NCBI GenBank assembly: GCA_004299665.1
Contig: SCQZ01000202.1
Location: forward strand, 1 to 15,547
DNA: 15,547 nt
Reading direction: 5' to 3'
From: Jatrophihabitans sp.
GTDB taxonomy: Bacteria; Actinomycetota; Actinomycetes; Mycobacteriales; Jatrophihabitantaceae
Below, piece after piece: positions 6,155-12,629 of the stretch (the first letter of the stretch is position 1; each line of letters begins with the position of its first letter). The notes beneath the pieces were generated by a model. It worked only from the letters and a program-made list of their open reading frames with translations. It was not told where the DNA came from and searched no databases. The translations under genes were made by a program, and so were the position numbers.

Positions 6155-7824
6155 GCGGGACCGTCGCCGACCTGCTGCTCGCGCGCGCCGGGGACCGGCA
6201 CCCGGGACTGCGCACCCGGGAGCGCACCTGGACCTGGGACGAGGTGGTGCGCGAGAGCGCCGCCCGCGCCGCGATCCTGACCGCGCGCCGGGACGCGGGA
6301 CGCCCGTTCCACGTCGGGGTGCTGCTGGACAACGTCCCCGACTTCCTGTTCTGGCTCGGCGGCGCCGCACTCGCCGGCGCGGCCGTCGTCGGCATCAACC
6401 CGACCCGCCGCGGCACCGACCTGGAGCAGGAGGTGCGCTCGGTCGACTGCCTGATGATCGTCACCGATGCCGCGGGCGCCGCGCTGCTGGACGGGCTGGA
6501 CGTCGGCGTGGCGGACGCCGACGTGCTGCGGGTCGACGATCCGGCCTACCCGCAACTCGTCGCCGCACACGCGTGCGACCCGGCCCGGGCCGACGGCGTC
6601 GACGAGGCGACGTTGATGCTGTTGCTGCTCACCTCCGGGACCACCGGCACGTCCAAGGCGGCGCGCTGCTCGCAGGGCCGCCTCGCCCGGCTCGCCTTCG
6701 CCAACTGCGCGAAGTACGACATCGACCGCGACGACGTCTGCTACTGCTGCATGCCGCTGTTCCACGGCAACGCGCTGATGGGACTGTGGGCGCCGGCGCT
6801 GTCACAGGGAGCCACGATCTGTCTCACCCGCAAGTTCAGCGCATCCGGCTTCCTGCCGGACGCCCGTTACTTCGGGGCGACCTACTTCACCTACGTCGGC
6901 AAGGCGGTCTCGTACGTCCTGGCCACGCCGCAGCGCCCCGACGACCGCGACAACGACCTCGACCACGGCTTCGGCACCGAGGCGTCGCCGGACGACCAGG
7001 CGGCCTTCCTGCGGCGCTTCGGCGCCCGCCTGGTCGAGGCCTACGGCTCCAGCGAGTCGGCCGGTCACGTCGCCGCGGCCCCGGACGCGCCGCCCGGCGC
7101 GCTCGGCCGGCCCGCCCACGACGGCGTCGCCGTCCTGGACCCGCAGACCCTGCGCCGGTGCGCCCCCGCCCGTCTGGACGGGCACGGCCGGCTGCTCAAC
7201 CCGGACGAGGCGATCGGCGAGATCGCCGACCGTGAGGCCGCCGCCCGGTTCGAGGGGTACTACAACAACGAGGCGGCGAACCGCGAGCGCGTCCGTGACG
7301 GCTGGTACTGGAGCGGGGACCTCGGCTATCTCGACGAGGCCGGCTTCCTCTACTTCGCCGGCCGCAGGGGCGACTGGGTGCGGGTGGACGGCGAGAACTT
7401 CTCGGCACTGGACGTCGAGCGCATCCTGCGCCGCTACGACGGCGTCCTGGCCGCGGCGGCCTTCGCCGTCCCCGACCCGGTCTCCGGCGACCGGTTGATG
7501 GTCGCCCTCGAGGTGGACGACCCGGAGGCGTTCGACCTCGCCGCCTTCGCCGCCTTCCTGGTCCGCCAGCCCGACCTCGGGACGAAGGCCACCCCGCGGT
7601 TCGTCCGGGTGTCCGCGGCGCTCCCGGCGACGGGATCGAACAAGCTGGCCAAGAAGCAGATCCAGGACGACGCGTGGCGCAGCGCCGATCCGGTGTTCGC
7701 CTGGCGCGGGCGCGGACCGGTGACCTACCTGCCGATGGGCGAGGCGGACAAGGATGTGCTAGAGCGGGAGTTCTTCGCCAGCGGACGCCAGCGGCTGCTA
7801 CCTGTCGGGGCGGTGAGACAGTGA
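6151..7824 (+). CDS. FadD17-like acyl-CoA synthetase
   Basis: This 557-residue ANL-family ligase makes an acyl-CoA from an acid, ATP and CoA. Motifs in order: P-loop LTSGTTGTSKA (160-170), A5 motif YGSSE (298-302), SGD (388-390), hinge region GRRGDWVRVDGEN (404-416), and a C-terminal lysine K498 in SNKLAK. From memory, several stretches resemble mycobacterial FadD17: RKFSASGFL (227-235), FGATYFTYVGKAVSYVLATP (241-260) and PDDRDN. FadD17 lies in the cholesterol-catabolism gene set and is thought to activate steroid or long side-chain acids, but the substrate here is not shown. The P-loop ends KA instead of KG, which I also recall for FadD17. The start ATG overlaps the preceding stop, and the C-terminal 35 residues extend past the usual end. 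Confidence 0.85.
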   Translation: MSGTVADLLLARAGDRHPGLRTRERTWTWDEVVRESAARAAILTARRDAGRPFHVGVLLDNVPDFLFWLGGAALAGAAVVGINPTRRGTDLEQEVRSVDCLMIVTDAAGAALLDGLDVGVADADVLRVDDPAYPQLVAAHACDPARADGVDEATLMLLLLTSGTTGTSKAARCSQGRLARLAFANCAKYDIDRDDVCYCCMPLFHGNALMGLWAPALSQGATICLTRKFSASGFLPDARYFGATYFTYVGKAVSYVLATPQRPDDRDNDLDHGFGTEASPDDQAAFLRRFGARLVEAYGSSESAGHVAAAPDAPPGALGRPAHDGVAVLDPQTLRRCAPARLDGHGRLLNPDEAIGEIADREAAARFEGYYNNEAANRERVRDGWYWSGDLGYLDEAGFLYFAGRRGDWVRVDGENFSALDVERILRRYDGVLAAAAFAVPDPVSGDRLMVALEVDDPEAFDLAAFAAFLVRQPDLGTKATPRFVRVSAALPATGSNKLAKKQIQDDAWRSADPVFAWRGRGPVTYLPMGEADKDVLEREFFASGRQRLLPVGAVRQ

Positions 7825-8612
7825 TAGTGGATCTGTTCCAGCTGCGGGGCAAGGTCGCACTGCTGTCCGGGGCCGGCCGCGGCATCGGGGCGGCGGCGGC
7901 ACGTGCCCTCGCCGAGGCCGGTGCGGACGTGACGATCGCCGCCCGGACCGCCGAGGAGTTGGAGAAGACCGCCACGGCGGTGCGGGAGGGCACCGGCCGC
8001 CGGGTGCTGGCGATCCCGGCCGACGCCTACGACCCGGCCGCCGCGCACGACCTGGTCGAGCGCACCGTCGCCGAGTACGGGCGTCTCGACGTCCTGGTCT
8101 CGGTCACCGGCGGCGCCCACCCGCGCCCGTTCCTGAGGACCGGGGACGACGCGCTGCTCGACTCCTTCCGCAGCAACGTCGTCAACGGGCTGCGGCTGGT
8201 GCGCGAGGCGGTCCCGCACCTGCTCGGGTCGGACGCGGCGAGCGTGGTGATGGTCTCCAGCACGATCGGGCACGTCGTGGGCCGCGGCTACGTCGCCTAC
8301 GGCAGCGGCAAGGCCGCGCTCGACCACTCCGTGCGGTTGCTCGCCGCGGAGCTCAATCCCAGGATCCGGGTCAACGCGGTAGCGCCGGGCGCCGTGCTCA
8401 CCGAGTCGCTGGAGAAGGTCGCCGCCGATCCGGCGATCAAGGAACGCCTCGAGCGCGAGACGCCGCTGCACCGCCTCGGCACCGTCGAGGACGTCGGCGC
8501 GGCGGTGCTGTACCTCGCCTCGCCCGCGTCGTCGTACGTCACCGGTCAGGTGCTCGCTGTGGACGGCGGGCTGCTCAAGTCCAACCTCGACATGCCCTTC
8601 CCGGACCTATGA
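7821..8612 (+). CDS. Short-chain dehydrogenase/reductase (SDR)
   Basis: This 263-residue classical SDR would oxidise a hydroxyl or reduce a ketone with NAD(P)(H). It shows the Rossmann glycine motif SGAGRGIG (16-23), N119, catalytic S147 in VMVSS, and Y160/K164 in YGSGK, so the catalytic tetrad is complete. The structural NNAG motif is replaced by SVTGG (94-98), which is unusual. The GTG at 7821 gives a 4-nt overlap (GTGA) with the ligase stop; a second GTG at 7827 is an alternative start. Between a CoA ligase and a hydratase, it may act as a 3-hydroxyacyl-CoA dehydrogenase or on a ring hydroxyl; this is inference. The C-terminus LKSNLDMPFPDL extends slightly beyond the usual end. Confidence 0.86.
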   Translation: MIVDLFQLRGKVALLSGAGRGIGAAAARALAEAGADVTIAARTAEELEKTATAVREGTGRRVLAIPADAYDPAAAHDLVERTVAEYGRLDVLVSVTGGAHPRPFLRTGDDALLDSFRSNVVNGLRLVREAVPHLLGSDAASVVMVSSTIGHVVGRGYVAYGSGKAALDHSVRLLAAELNPRIRVNAVAPGAVLTESLEKVAADPAIKERLERETPLHRLGTVEDVGAAVLYLASPASSYVTGQVLAVDGGLLKSNLDMPFPDL

Positions 8613-9064
8613 GCCCCACCCCCCGGACGGGCGGCCCGCGGCCCGGCGATCGCGAGGAGATCATCGATCTGATCTTCACTGCCGCCGAGGTCTTCGACAC
8701 CAAGGCCTGGGACCGGATGGCGGAGGTCTTCACCGCCGACGCCGTCGCCTACGGCCGCTGCGGCCTGGCGGAGATCACGGCGAACACCGTCCGGTACCTG
8801 GACGGCTGCGGGCCGACCCAGCACCTGGTGGGCAACTGCCGGATCCGCGTCGACGGGGACACCGCGACGGCCGTCAGTTACGTGCGGGCGTTTCACCTGG
8901 CCGCTGGCGCCGACCCGTTCGGGCGGGCGCAACCGCCGGACTACTGGGACTTCCTCGGCGAGTACACCGACACGCTGCGACGCACGTCGTCCGGATGGCG
9001 CATCGCGATCCGGGAGTGCCGGCCGATCGCCGGCACCGGCTCGCTGCGGCTGGGAGAGCCATGA
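8609..9064 (+). CDS. SnoaL-like (NTF2-like fold) protein
   Basis: This 151-residue protein has the helix-rich N-terminus and curved-sheet pattern of the SnoaL/NTF2-like superfamily: EEIIDLIFTAAEVFDTKAWD (16-35), FTADAVAYG (41-49), TQHLVGNCRIRVDGDTA (70-86) and a closing strand around GWRIAIRECRPI (129-140). Members include polyketide cyclases, ketosteroid isomerase-like enzymes, dehydratases and non-catalytic proteins. Family members acting as isomerases or lyases use an Asp/His or Tyr/Asp pair. Here D35, D44, H72 and D83 are candidates, but I cannot assign an active site. Overlaps of 4 nt on both sides (ATGA) place it inside the operon, which favours a catalytic or accessory role on the same substrate. 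Confidence 0.75.
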   Translation: MSPTPRTGGPRPGDREEIIDLIFTAAEVFDTKAWDRMAEVFTADAVAYGRCGLAEITANTVRYLDGCGPTQHLVGNCRIRVDGDTATAVSYVRAFHLAAGADPFGRAQPPDYWDFLGEYTDTLRRTSSGWRIAIRECRPIAGTGSLRLGEP

Positions 9065-9852
9065 CGCACGAACTCGACGGCGCCGACCTGGGCAGCCGCA
9101 CCGTCGGCTACACCGAGCGCGACGCGATCCTGTACGCCCTCGCCGTGGGCGCGGCCGCGAGCGACCTGGACCTCGTCTTCGAGCAGCGGCTGCGAGTGCT
9201 GCCGACCTTCGCGCTGACCCTGGCCCAGTGGGCCCCGGACGTGCTGGCGGCCCGCGGCGCCTGGGACGTGGCCACCGCGCTGCACGGCGCACAGCACCTG
9301 CAGGTGCTGGCCGCGTTGCCGCGCGACGGCGAGGTCCGCATGTCGGCCCGCGTCGCGGCGGTGTGGGACAAGGGGACGGCGGCGGTCTTCGACGTCGTCG
9401 TGGAGAGCGAGTACTTCTGCGCCACCTGGTCGATCTTCGCGCCGGGACGCGGCGGGTTCGGCGGGGAGCGCGGGCCCGGCGCCCCCGCCGCGCCACAGGG
9501 AGCGCCGGACCGGTCGACGTCGCTGGCGACGGCGGACAACCAGGCGGCCCTGTACCGGCTCACCGGCGACCGGCACCTGATCCACATCGATCCCGGCGCC
9601 GCCGCCGCCATCGGCGCGCCCCGCCCGATCCTGCACGGGCTGTGCACGCTCGCCGCGGCGACGCTGCAGGTCGCGCGTGCCACCGGCGCGCACCCGGCCG
9701 ACCTGGTCGAACTCGCGGGCCGGTTCGCGGCGCCCGTCCTGCCCGGCCAGCGCCTGGACCTGCAGTTGTGGAGCGGGGCGGACCTGCGCTTCGCGGCGCT
9801 GCACGAGGGCACGCCGGTGCTCACGGCCGGTCACGCCCGCTTCGGCGGGTGA
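9061..9852 (+). CDS. Double-hotdog MaoC-like enoyl-CoA hydratase
   Basis: This 263-residue protein has the two-hotdog layout of hydratase-2 enzymes such as the mycobacterial steroid hydratases. A degenerate N-terminal hotdog spans about 1-125 and begins GSRTVGYTERDAILYALAVGA (11-31). A catalytic C-terminal hotdog spans 155-263. The signature reads YRLTGDRHLIHIDP (165-178): catalytic Asp D170 and His H175 are kept, but the Asn normally two residues after the Asp is His (H172) and the following Pro is Leu. The partial hydratase gene at the left end of the window keeps the standard form. The ATG overlaps the SnoaL stop by 4 nt. It is the last gene of the operon and is convergent with the next SDR gene. 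Activity is likely but the substitutions leave it uncertain. Confidence 0.85.
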   Translation: MTHELDGADLGSRTVGYTERDAILYALAVGAAASDLDLVFEQRLRVLPTFALTLAQWAPDVLAARGAWDVATALHGAQHLQVLAALPRDGEVRMSARVAAVWDKGTAAVFDVVVESEYFCATWSIFAPGRGGFGGERGPGAPAAPQGAPDRSTSLATADNQAALYRLTGDRHLIHIDPGAAAAIGAPRPILHGLCTLAAATLQVARATGAHPADLVELAGRFAAPVLPGQRLDLQLWSGADLRFAALHEGTPVLTAGHARFGG

Positions 9853-9867
9853 GCCGTGCCGGTGCGG

Positions 9868-10638
9868 CTACTGCCTGGTCACCAGGTAGCGGGCCGGCGG
9901 CTCGCCGCCGCCGTGCACCGCGAGGTCGGCGCCGTTGACGTAGGCGGCGAGCGGCGAGGCGAGGAACAGGCACGCGTTCGCGACGTCCTCCGGCACCGCC
10001 ATCCGGCCCATCGGCACCAGGTCGGCGAGGGCGGAGCCGTCGCCGTAGAACTGGGCGGTGTCCGCGGTGCGGACCAGCCCGGTGGTGATGTGGTTGACGC
10101 GCACCTTGGGCGCCCACTCCAGCGCGAGCGCGCGGGTGAGCGCGAGCAGGCCGGCCTTGGCGGCGGCGTAGGCGGCGGTGAACGGCTCGGGCTGGTGGGC
10201 CGCGACGCTGCCGATGTTGACGATCACGCCGCCCCCGTCCTGCTCGCGCATCACCGCGTTCGCCGGCTGCGCGACGTAGAACGGTGCGAGCAGGTTCAGG
10301 GTCACGATGCGCTCGACGAACCGCGGCGAGACGGTAGCCGAGTCGGCGGCCGGGGAGCCGCCCGCGTTGTTGACCAGCACGTCCAGCCGCCCGAACTCCT
10401 GCGCCACCCGCGCGACGAGGGCACGCGCCGCGTCCGGGTCGCGCACGTCCGCCGGGACGAACAAGGCCGCGCGGCCCCCGGCCGCCACCGGTTCGTCGGG
10501 CTCAGTGCGGCCGCACACCGCCACGTCGGCGCCCGCGCCGAGGAACGCGGCGGCGATGGCGCGGCCGATGCCGCGGGTGCCGCCGGTCACGAGGACGGTT
10601 CGGTCGTCGAAGCGCAGCGGCGCGTCCGGGGAGGTCAT
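9868..10638 (-). CDS. SDR-family oxidoreductase with a KstR2-like operator
   Basis: This 256-residue classical SDR has all standard motifs: TGGTRGIG (18-25), NNAG (90-93), N115, S144 and Y157/K161. The C-terminal stretch around VNGADLAVHGGGE (234-246) matches the substrate-loop end of the family. The start ATG at 10638 was chosen because a TAGGCT -10 box ends 7 nt before it; an upstream in-frame start at 10659 would lie within the operator. A perfect palindrome borders that -10 box, so a TetR-type repressor probably controls the gene. Mycobacterial KstR2 regulates cholesterol C/D-ring degradation genes, including SDRs, so this enzyme may act on a related steroid acid CoA ester; this is inference. 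It is convergent with the five-gene operon, 15 nt apart. Confidence 0.87.
   Translation of the reverse strand: MTSPDAPLRFDDRTVLVTGGTRGIGRAIAAAFLGAGADVAVCGRTEPDEPVAAGGRAALFVPADVRDPDAARALVARVAQEFGRLDVLVNNAGGSPAADSATVSPRFVERIVTLNLLAPFYVAQPANAVMREQDGGGVIVNIGSVAAHQPEPFTAAYAAAKAGLLALTRALALEWAPKVRVNHITTGLVRTADTAQFYGDGSALADLVPMGRMAVPEDVANACLFLASPLAAYVNGADLAVHGGGEPPARYLVTRQ
9872..9888. terminator. Weak inverted repeat at the convergent junction
   Basis: TGCCTGGT-c-ACCAGGTA sits just beyond the hydratase stop and inside the last codons of the convergent SDR gene, with 7 of 8 arm positions paired. It is the only symmetric element at the junction. It may act as a terminator for the operon, but it overlaps coding sequence and has no T-run. 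Confidence 0.25.
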
Positions 10639-10645
10639 GCCGGTA

Positions 10646-10651
10646 AGCCTA
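10646..10651 (-). promoter_or_regulatory. -10 box of the SDR gene, leaderless arrangement
   Basis: On the minus strand TAGGCT (10651 to 10646) ends 7 nt before the ATG at 10638. It fits TANNNT and the spacing of the other leaderless promoters in this window. Its first base is also the last base of the adjoining palindrome. Confidence 0.55.
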
Positions 10652-10664
10652 GCAAGCACTTGCT
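10651..10664. promoter_or_regulatory. KstR2-like TetR-family operator palindrome
   Basis: AGCAAG-ca-CTTGCT is a perfect 6-bp inverted repeat with a 2-bp centre. It fits AnCAAGnnCTTGnT, the published KstR2 operator form, exactly. It abuts the -10 box of the SDR gene, where a bound protein would block RNA polymerase, and lies 40 bp from the divergent TauE/SafE gene. Other TetR-family regulators of lipid genes use similar palindromes, so the regulator cannot be named for certain, and no regulator gene is in the window. Confidence 0.65.
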
Positions 10665-10703
10665 TGGTATCGATCCTGCACGGAACGCGGATCGGCGACC
10701 GGC

Positions 10704-11426
10704 GTGATCGGCGCAGTGACGGCGGCGGCCGCGGCCGGGTTGGCCGGTGGCGTCGCGCAGGCCGCGACCGGCTTCGGCTTCGCCCTGGTGGCGGTCCCCC
10801 TGCTCGCCCTGGCCGCCACCCCGCACGACGCGGTGGTGGCGGTGACCGCGGCCAGCGCCGCGATGTCGTCCTGGGCCGCCTGGCGCGAGCGGCGCGAGGT
10901 CGACCGAGTGCTCACCACCCGGATCTGCCTGGCCGCGATCGTCGGCATGCCGGCGGGGCTGGCCGCGCTGATCCTGGCGCCGCAGCGGGTCCTCGCCTAC
11001 GGCGTCGCCGGAGTCGCCCTGGCCTTCCTCGCCTGGACGCTGGCGGGCCGCACGGTCCGGCCCGGCCGGGCGACGGTGCTCGGGGCGGGGCTGATCGGCG
11101 GGGCGGCGCTGACCTCGACCGGCATGAACGGGCCGCCGATCGTCGCGGCGCTGCACGCGCTGCGGATGCCGGTGCGGCGTCAACGTGCCACCTTGCAGGC
11201 GGTGTTCTGCCTGCAGGACATCGTCGCGGTCGCCGCCTTCGCCGCGCTGGGGCAGACCTCCTCGCGCGTCTGGCTGTACGTGCTGTGCGCAGTACCGGGC
11301 GCCGTCCTCGGCTGGTTCGCCGGCGACGTGCTGTTCCGGAGGATGGACGAGCGCGCCGCGCGAGCGTTGATCACGGCCCTGCTGCTGGCCTCGACCGTCG
11401 CACTCGTGGTGACCGCCGGCGGCTGA
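10704..11426 (+). CDS. TauE/SafE-family membrane permease
   Basis: This 240-residue integral membrane protein has about seven or eight hydrophobic segments and two related halves, the architecture of the TauE/SafE (DUF81) family. The first-half motif GLAGGVAQAATGFGFALVAV is at 12-31. The second-half counterpart LTSTGMNGPPIVAALHAL is at 136-153. A short basic loop, WRERREVDR (60-68), separates segments in the first half. Family members export sulfite, sulfoacetate or other small organic anions; many are of unknown substrate. The GTG at 10704 has no clear ribosome-binding site. It is divergent from the SDR gene and shares its 65-bp intergenic region with the KstR2-like palindrome, so it may be co-regulated. 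The family is clear, the cargo is not. Confidence 0.82.
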   Translation: MIGAVTAAAAAGLAGGVAQAATGFGFALVAVPLLALAATPHDAVVAVTAASAAMSSWAAWRERREVDRVLTTRICLAAIVGMPAGLAALILAPQRVLAYGVAGVALAFLAWTLAGRTVRPGRATVLGAGLIGGAALTSTGMNGPPIVAALHALRMPVRRQRATLQAVFCLQDIVAVAAFAALGQTSSRVWLYVLCAVPGAVLGWFAGDVLFRRMDERAARALITALLLASTVALVVTAGG

Positions 11427-11430
11427 TCAG

Positions 11431-11453
11431 GCGCCGCGCCGATGCCGCGGCGC
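11431..11453. terminator. Perfect hairpin between convergent genes, bidirectional terminator
   Basis: GCGCCGCG (11431-11438) and CGCGGCGC (11446-11453) form a perfect 8-bp stem around a 7-nt loop. It fills most of the 31-nt gap between the permease stop and the convergent stop of the HNH-like gene. There is no T-run, but position and stem strength make a terminator the best reading. Confidence 0.6.
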
Positions 11454-11457
11454 TCCT

Positions 11458-12552
11458 CTACTGCGGCGTGAAGGCGGTGCCGCAGGACCGGCTGGAGCCG
11501 TTCGCGCTCACCGTCACCTCGACCTGCACCTGATAGCCCATCGTCGCCCGGCCGACGTCGAACGGTATCCGCGCGGTGCCGTCGCTGCCCGCCACGCCGG
11601 TCCTGGTGGTGTCGGTCGACTTGTAGTGCGCCGTGGCACTGACCTGCGCGCCGGGGACCCCGGTGCTCACGATGACGTCGGTCGTCGAGTTCTGGGACGG
11701 ATCGGAGACGCTCATGCTGGCCGTGCACGTCGCCGCGACCCCCGGCGGCGGTGCTGCCGGGGCGCCAACGGCCGACGCGGGATTCCCACCGGTCGTCGGG
11801 GGCGCGGCGGGAGCGCCGACGTAACGCTCGTAGGCGACGAACCAGTCGGTCGCGATGGCACGCTGCGCGCTCGCCAGCGTGATCTCGCCCGAGCACACCA
11901 GTTCGCGGAGCTTGTTCTCGACCAGGTCCTTGGTGCGCGCACCGTCCGGCGCGGCGTACGGCTCGGGCCAGAGGTTCAGCGGTGAAGCGGGCGACCCGCC
12001 GAGCTCGAGGGAGATGAGGTGGTCCTCCTCGTAGTCGCCGGGATTCGTGTCGCCGCGGTAGGCGTATCCGGTGGCGAGTTGCTGCTCCTTCAACGCCGTG
12101 GTTTCGCTCGACGGTGGACGGACGGTAGCCGTCCAGCCAGTCACGCAGATCGTGGAGTCGATGTCTGACTGCGTCACGGCGGGGTTCACCGCTCCGGGCG
12201 TGCGTCCCGGATTCGGCAGCACCGCGCCGCCGGCCCCGAGCACGTCCGCGCCGGTCGTGGCGGTGGTGCCGGAAGGCTCGGGCGGGGCGTCGGCCGCGGC
12301 CGCGCGGCCCGGGGTCGACGGGGAATGCTGCGGAGCACTCGCTCGCGGCGGTGCGCCCGGGGAGCCGGTGGCCACAGCCGCAGAGCCGGCGCCCGAGCCC
12401 GCGGCCGGCGCCGTGCCGTGGCCGCCGGTGGCGGCGATGCTGACGAGCACGATCGCGGCCACGGCCCAGATGGCCCAGTTCCAGCCCTGCCGGCGGGTCG
12501 GGCGGGTCTGCAGGAAGCGCAGGACACGCCGAACGTGCCGGTAACCGGCCAC
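11458..12552 (-). CDS. Membrane-anchored protein with exported HNH-like nuclease domain
   Basis: This 364-residue protein starts with a basic cytoplasmic tail and one membrane segment (about 26-42), followed by an Ala/Pro/Gly-rich linker (43-120), so the rest probably lies outside the membrane. Residues 127-245 hold a domain I know from many secreted actinobacterial proteins, with DYEEDHLISLELGG (173-186) and NLWPEP (193-198). D177, H178 and N193 fit a beta-beta-alpha-metal (HNH-like) nuclease site, and C136 and C220 could form a disulfide. A second Pro-rich linker leads to a C-terminal beta-rich domain (about 274-364), possibly Ig-like, with C276 and C357 placed to pair. The GTG start has a strong ribosome-binding site. 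Nuclease activity is inferred; I know of no demonstrated role for this architecture. Confidence 0.78.
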   Translation of the reverse strand: MAGYRHVRRVLRFLQTRPTRRQGWNWAIWAVAAIVLVSIAATGGHGTAPAAGSGAGSAAVATGSPGAPPRASAPQHSPSTPGRAAAADAPPEPSGTTATTGADVLGAGGAVLPNPGRTPGAVNPAVTQSDIDSTICVTGWTATVRPPSSETTALKEQQLATGYAYRGDTNPGDYEEDHLISLELGGSPASPLNLWPEPYAAPDGARTKDLVENKLRELVCSGEITLASAQRAIATDWFVAYERYVGAPAAPPTTGGNPASAVGAPAAPPPGVAATCTASMSVSDPSQNSTTDVIVSTGVPGAQVSATAHYKSTDTTRTGVAGSDGTARIPFDVGRATMGYQVQVEVTVSANGSSRSCGTAFTPQ

Positions 12553-12558
12553 GCCGTT

Positions 12559-12566
12559 CCTCCCCC
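12559..12566 (-). promoter_or_regulatory. Strong ribosome-binding site for the HNH-like gene
   Basis: On the minus strand GGGGGAGG ends 6 nt before the GTG at 12552. This fixes the start codon and contrasts with the leaderless genes elsewhere in the window. Confidence 0.7.
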
Positions 12567-12581
12567 GAGATGCCGCCGATC

Positions 12582-12602
12582 GGGCGTGGGAAGCCTACGC
12601 CC
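12582..12602 (-). promoter_or_regulatory. Hairpin with embedded -10-like box upstream of the HNH-like gene
   Basis: GGGCGTGGG-aag-CCTACGCCC is a near-perfect 9-bp inverted repeat, with 8 Watson-Crick pairs. On the minus strand it contains TAGGCT (12597 to 12592), the same hexamer as the SDR -10 box. Transcription from it would give a leader of about 30 nt carrying the ribosome-binding site. It could instead, or also, be a terminator for the upstream gene, whose stop is 28 nt away. Confidence 0.35.
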
Positions 12603-12629
12603 GCACCCGGCCGAGCGGGCGGATACCCG

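Noticed and set aside
4919..6370. A 483-codon minus-strand frame antisense to the OYE gene
   Set aside because: Its translation is Arg/Gly/Ala-rich low-complexity sequence typical of an antisense shadow, and the plus-strand frame encodes a clear enzyme with motifs.
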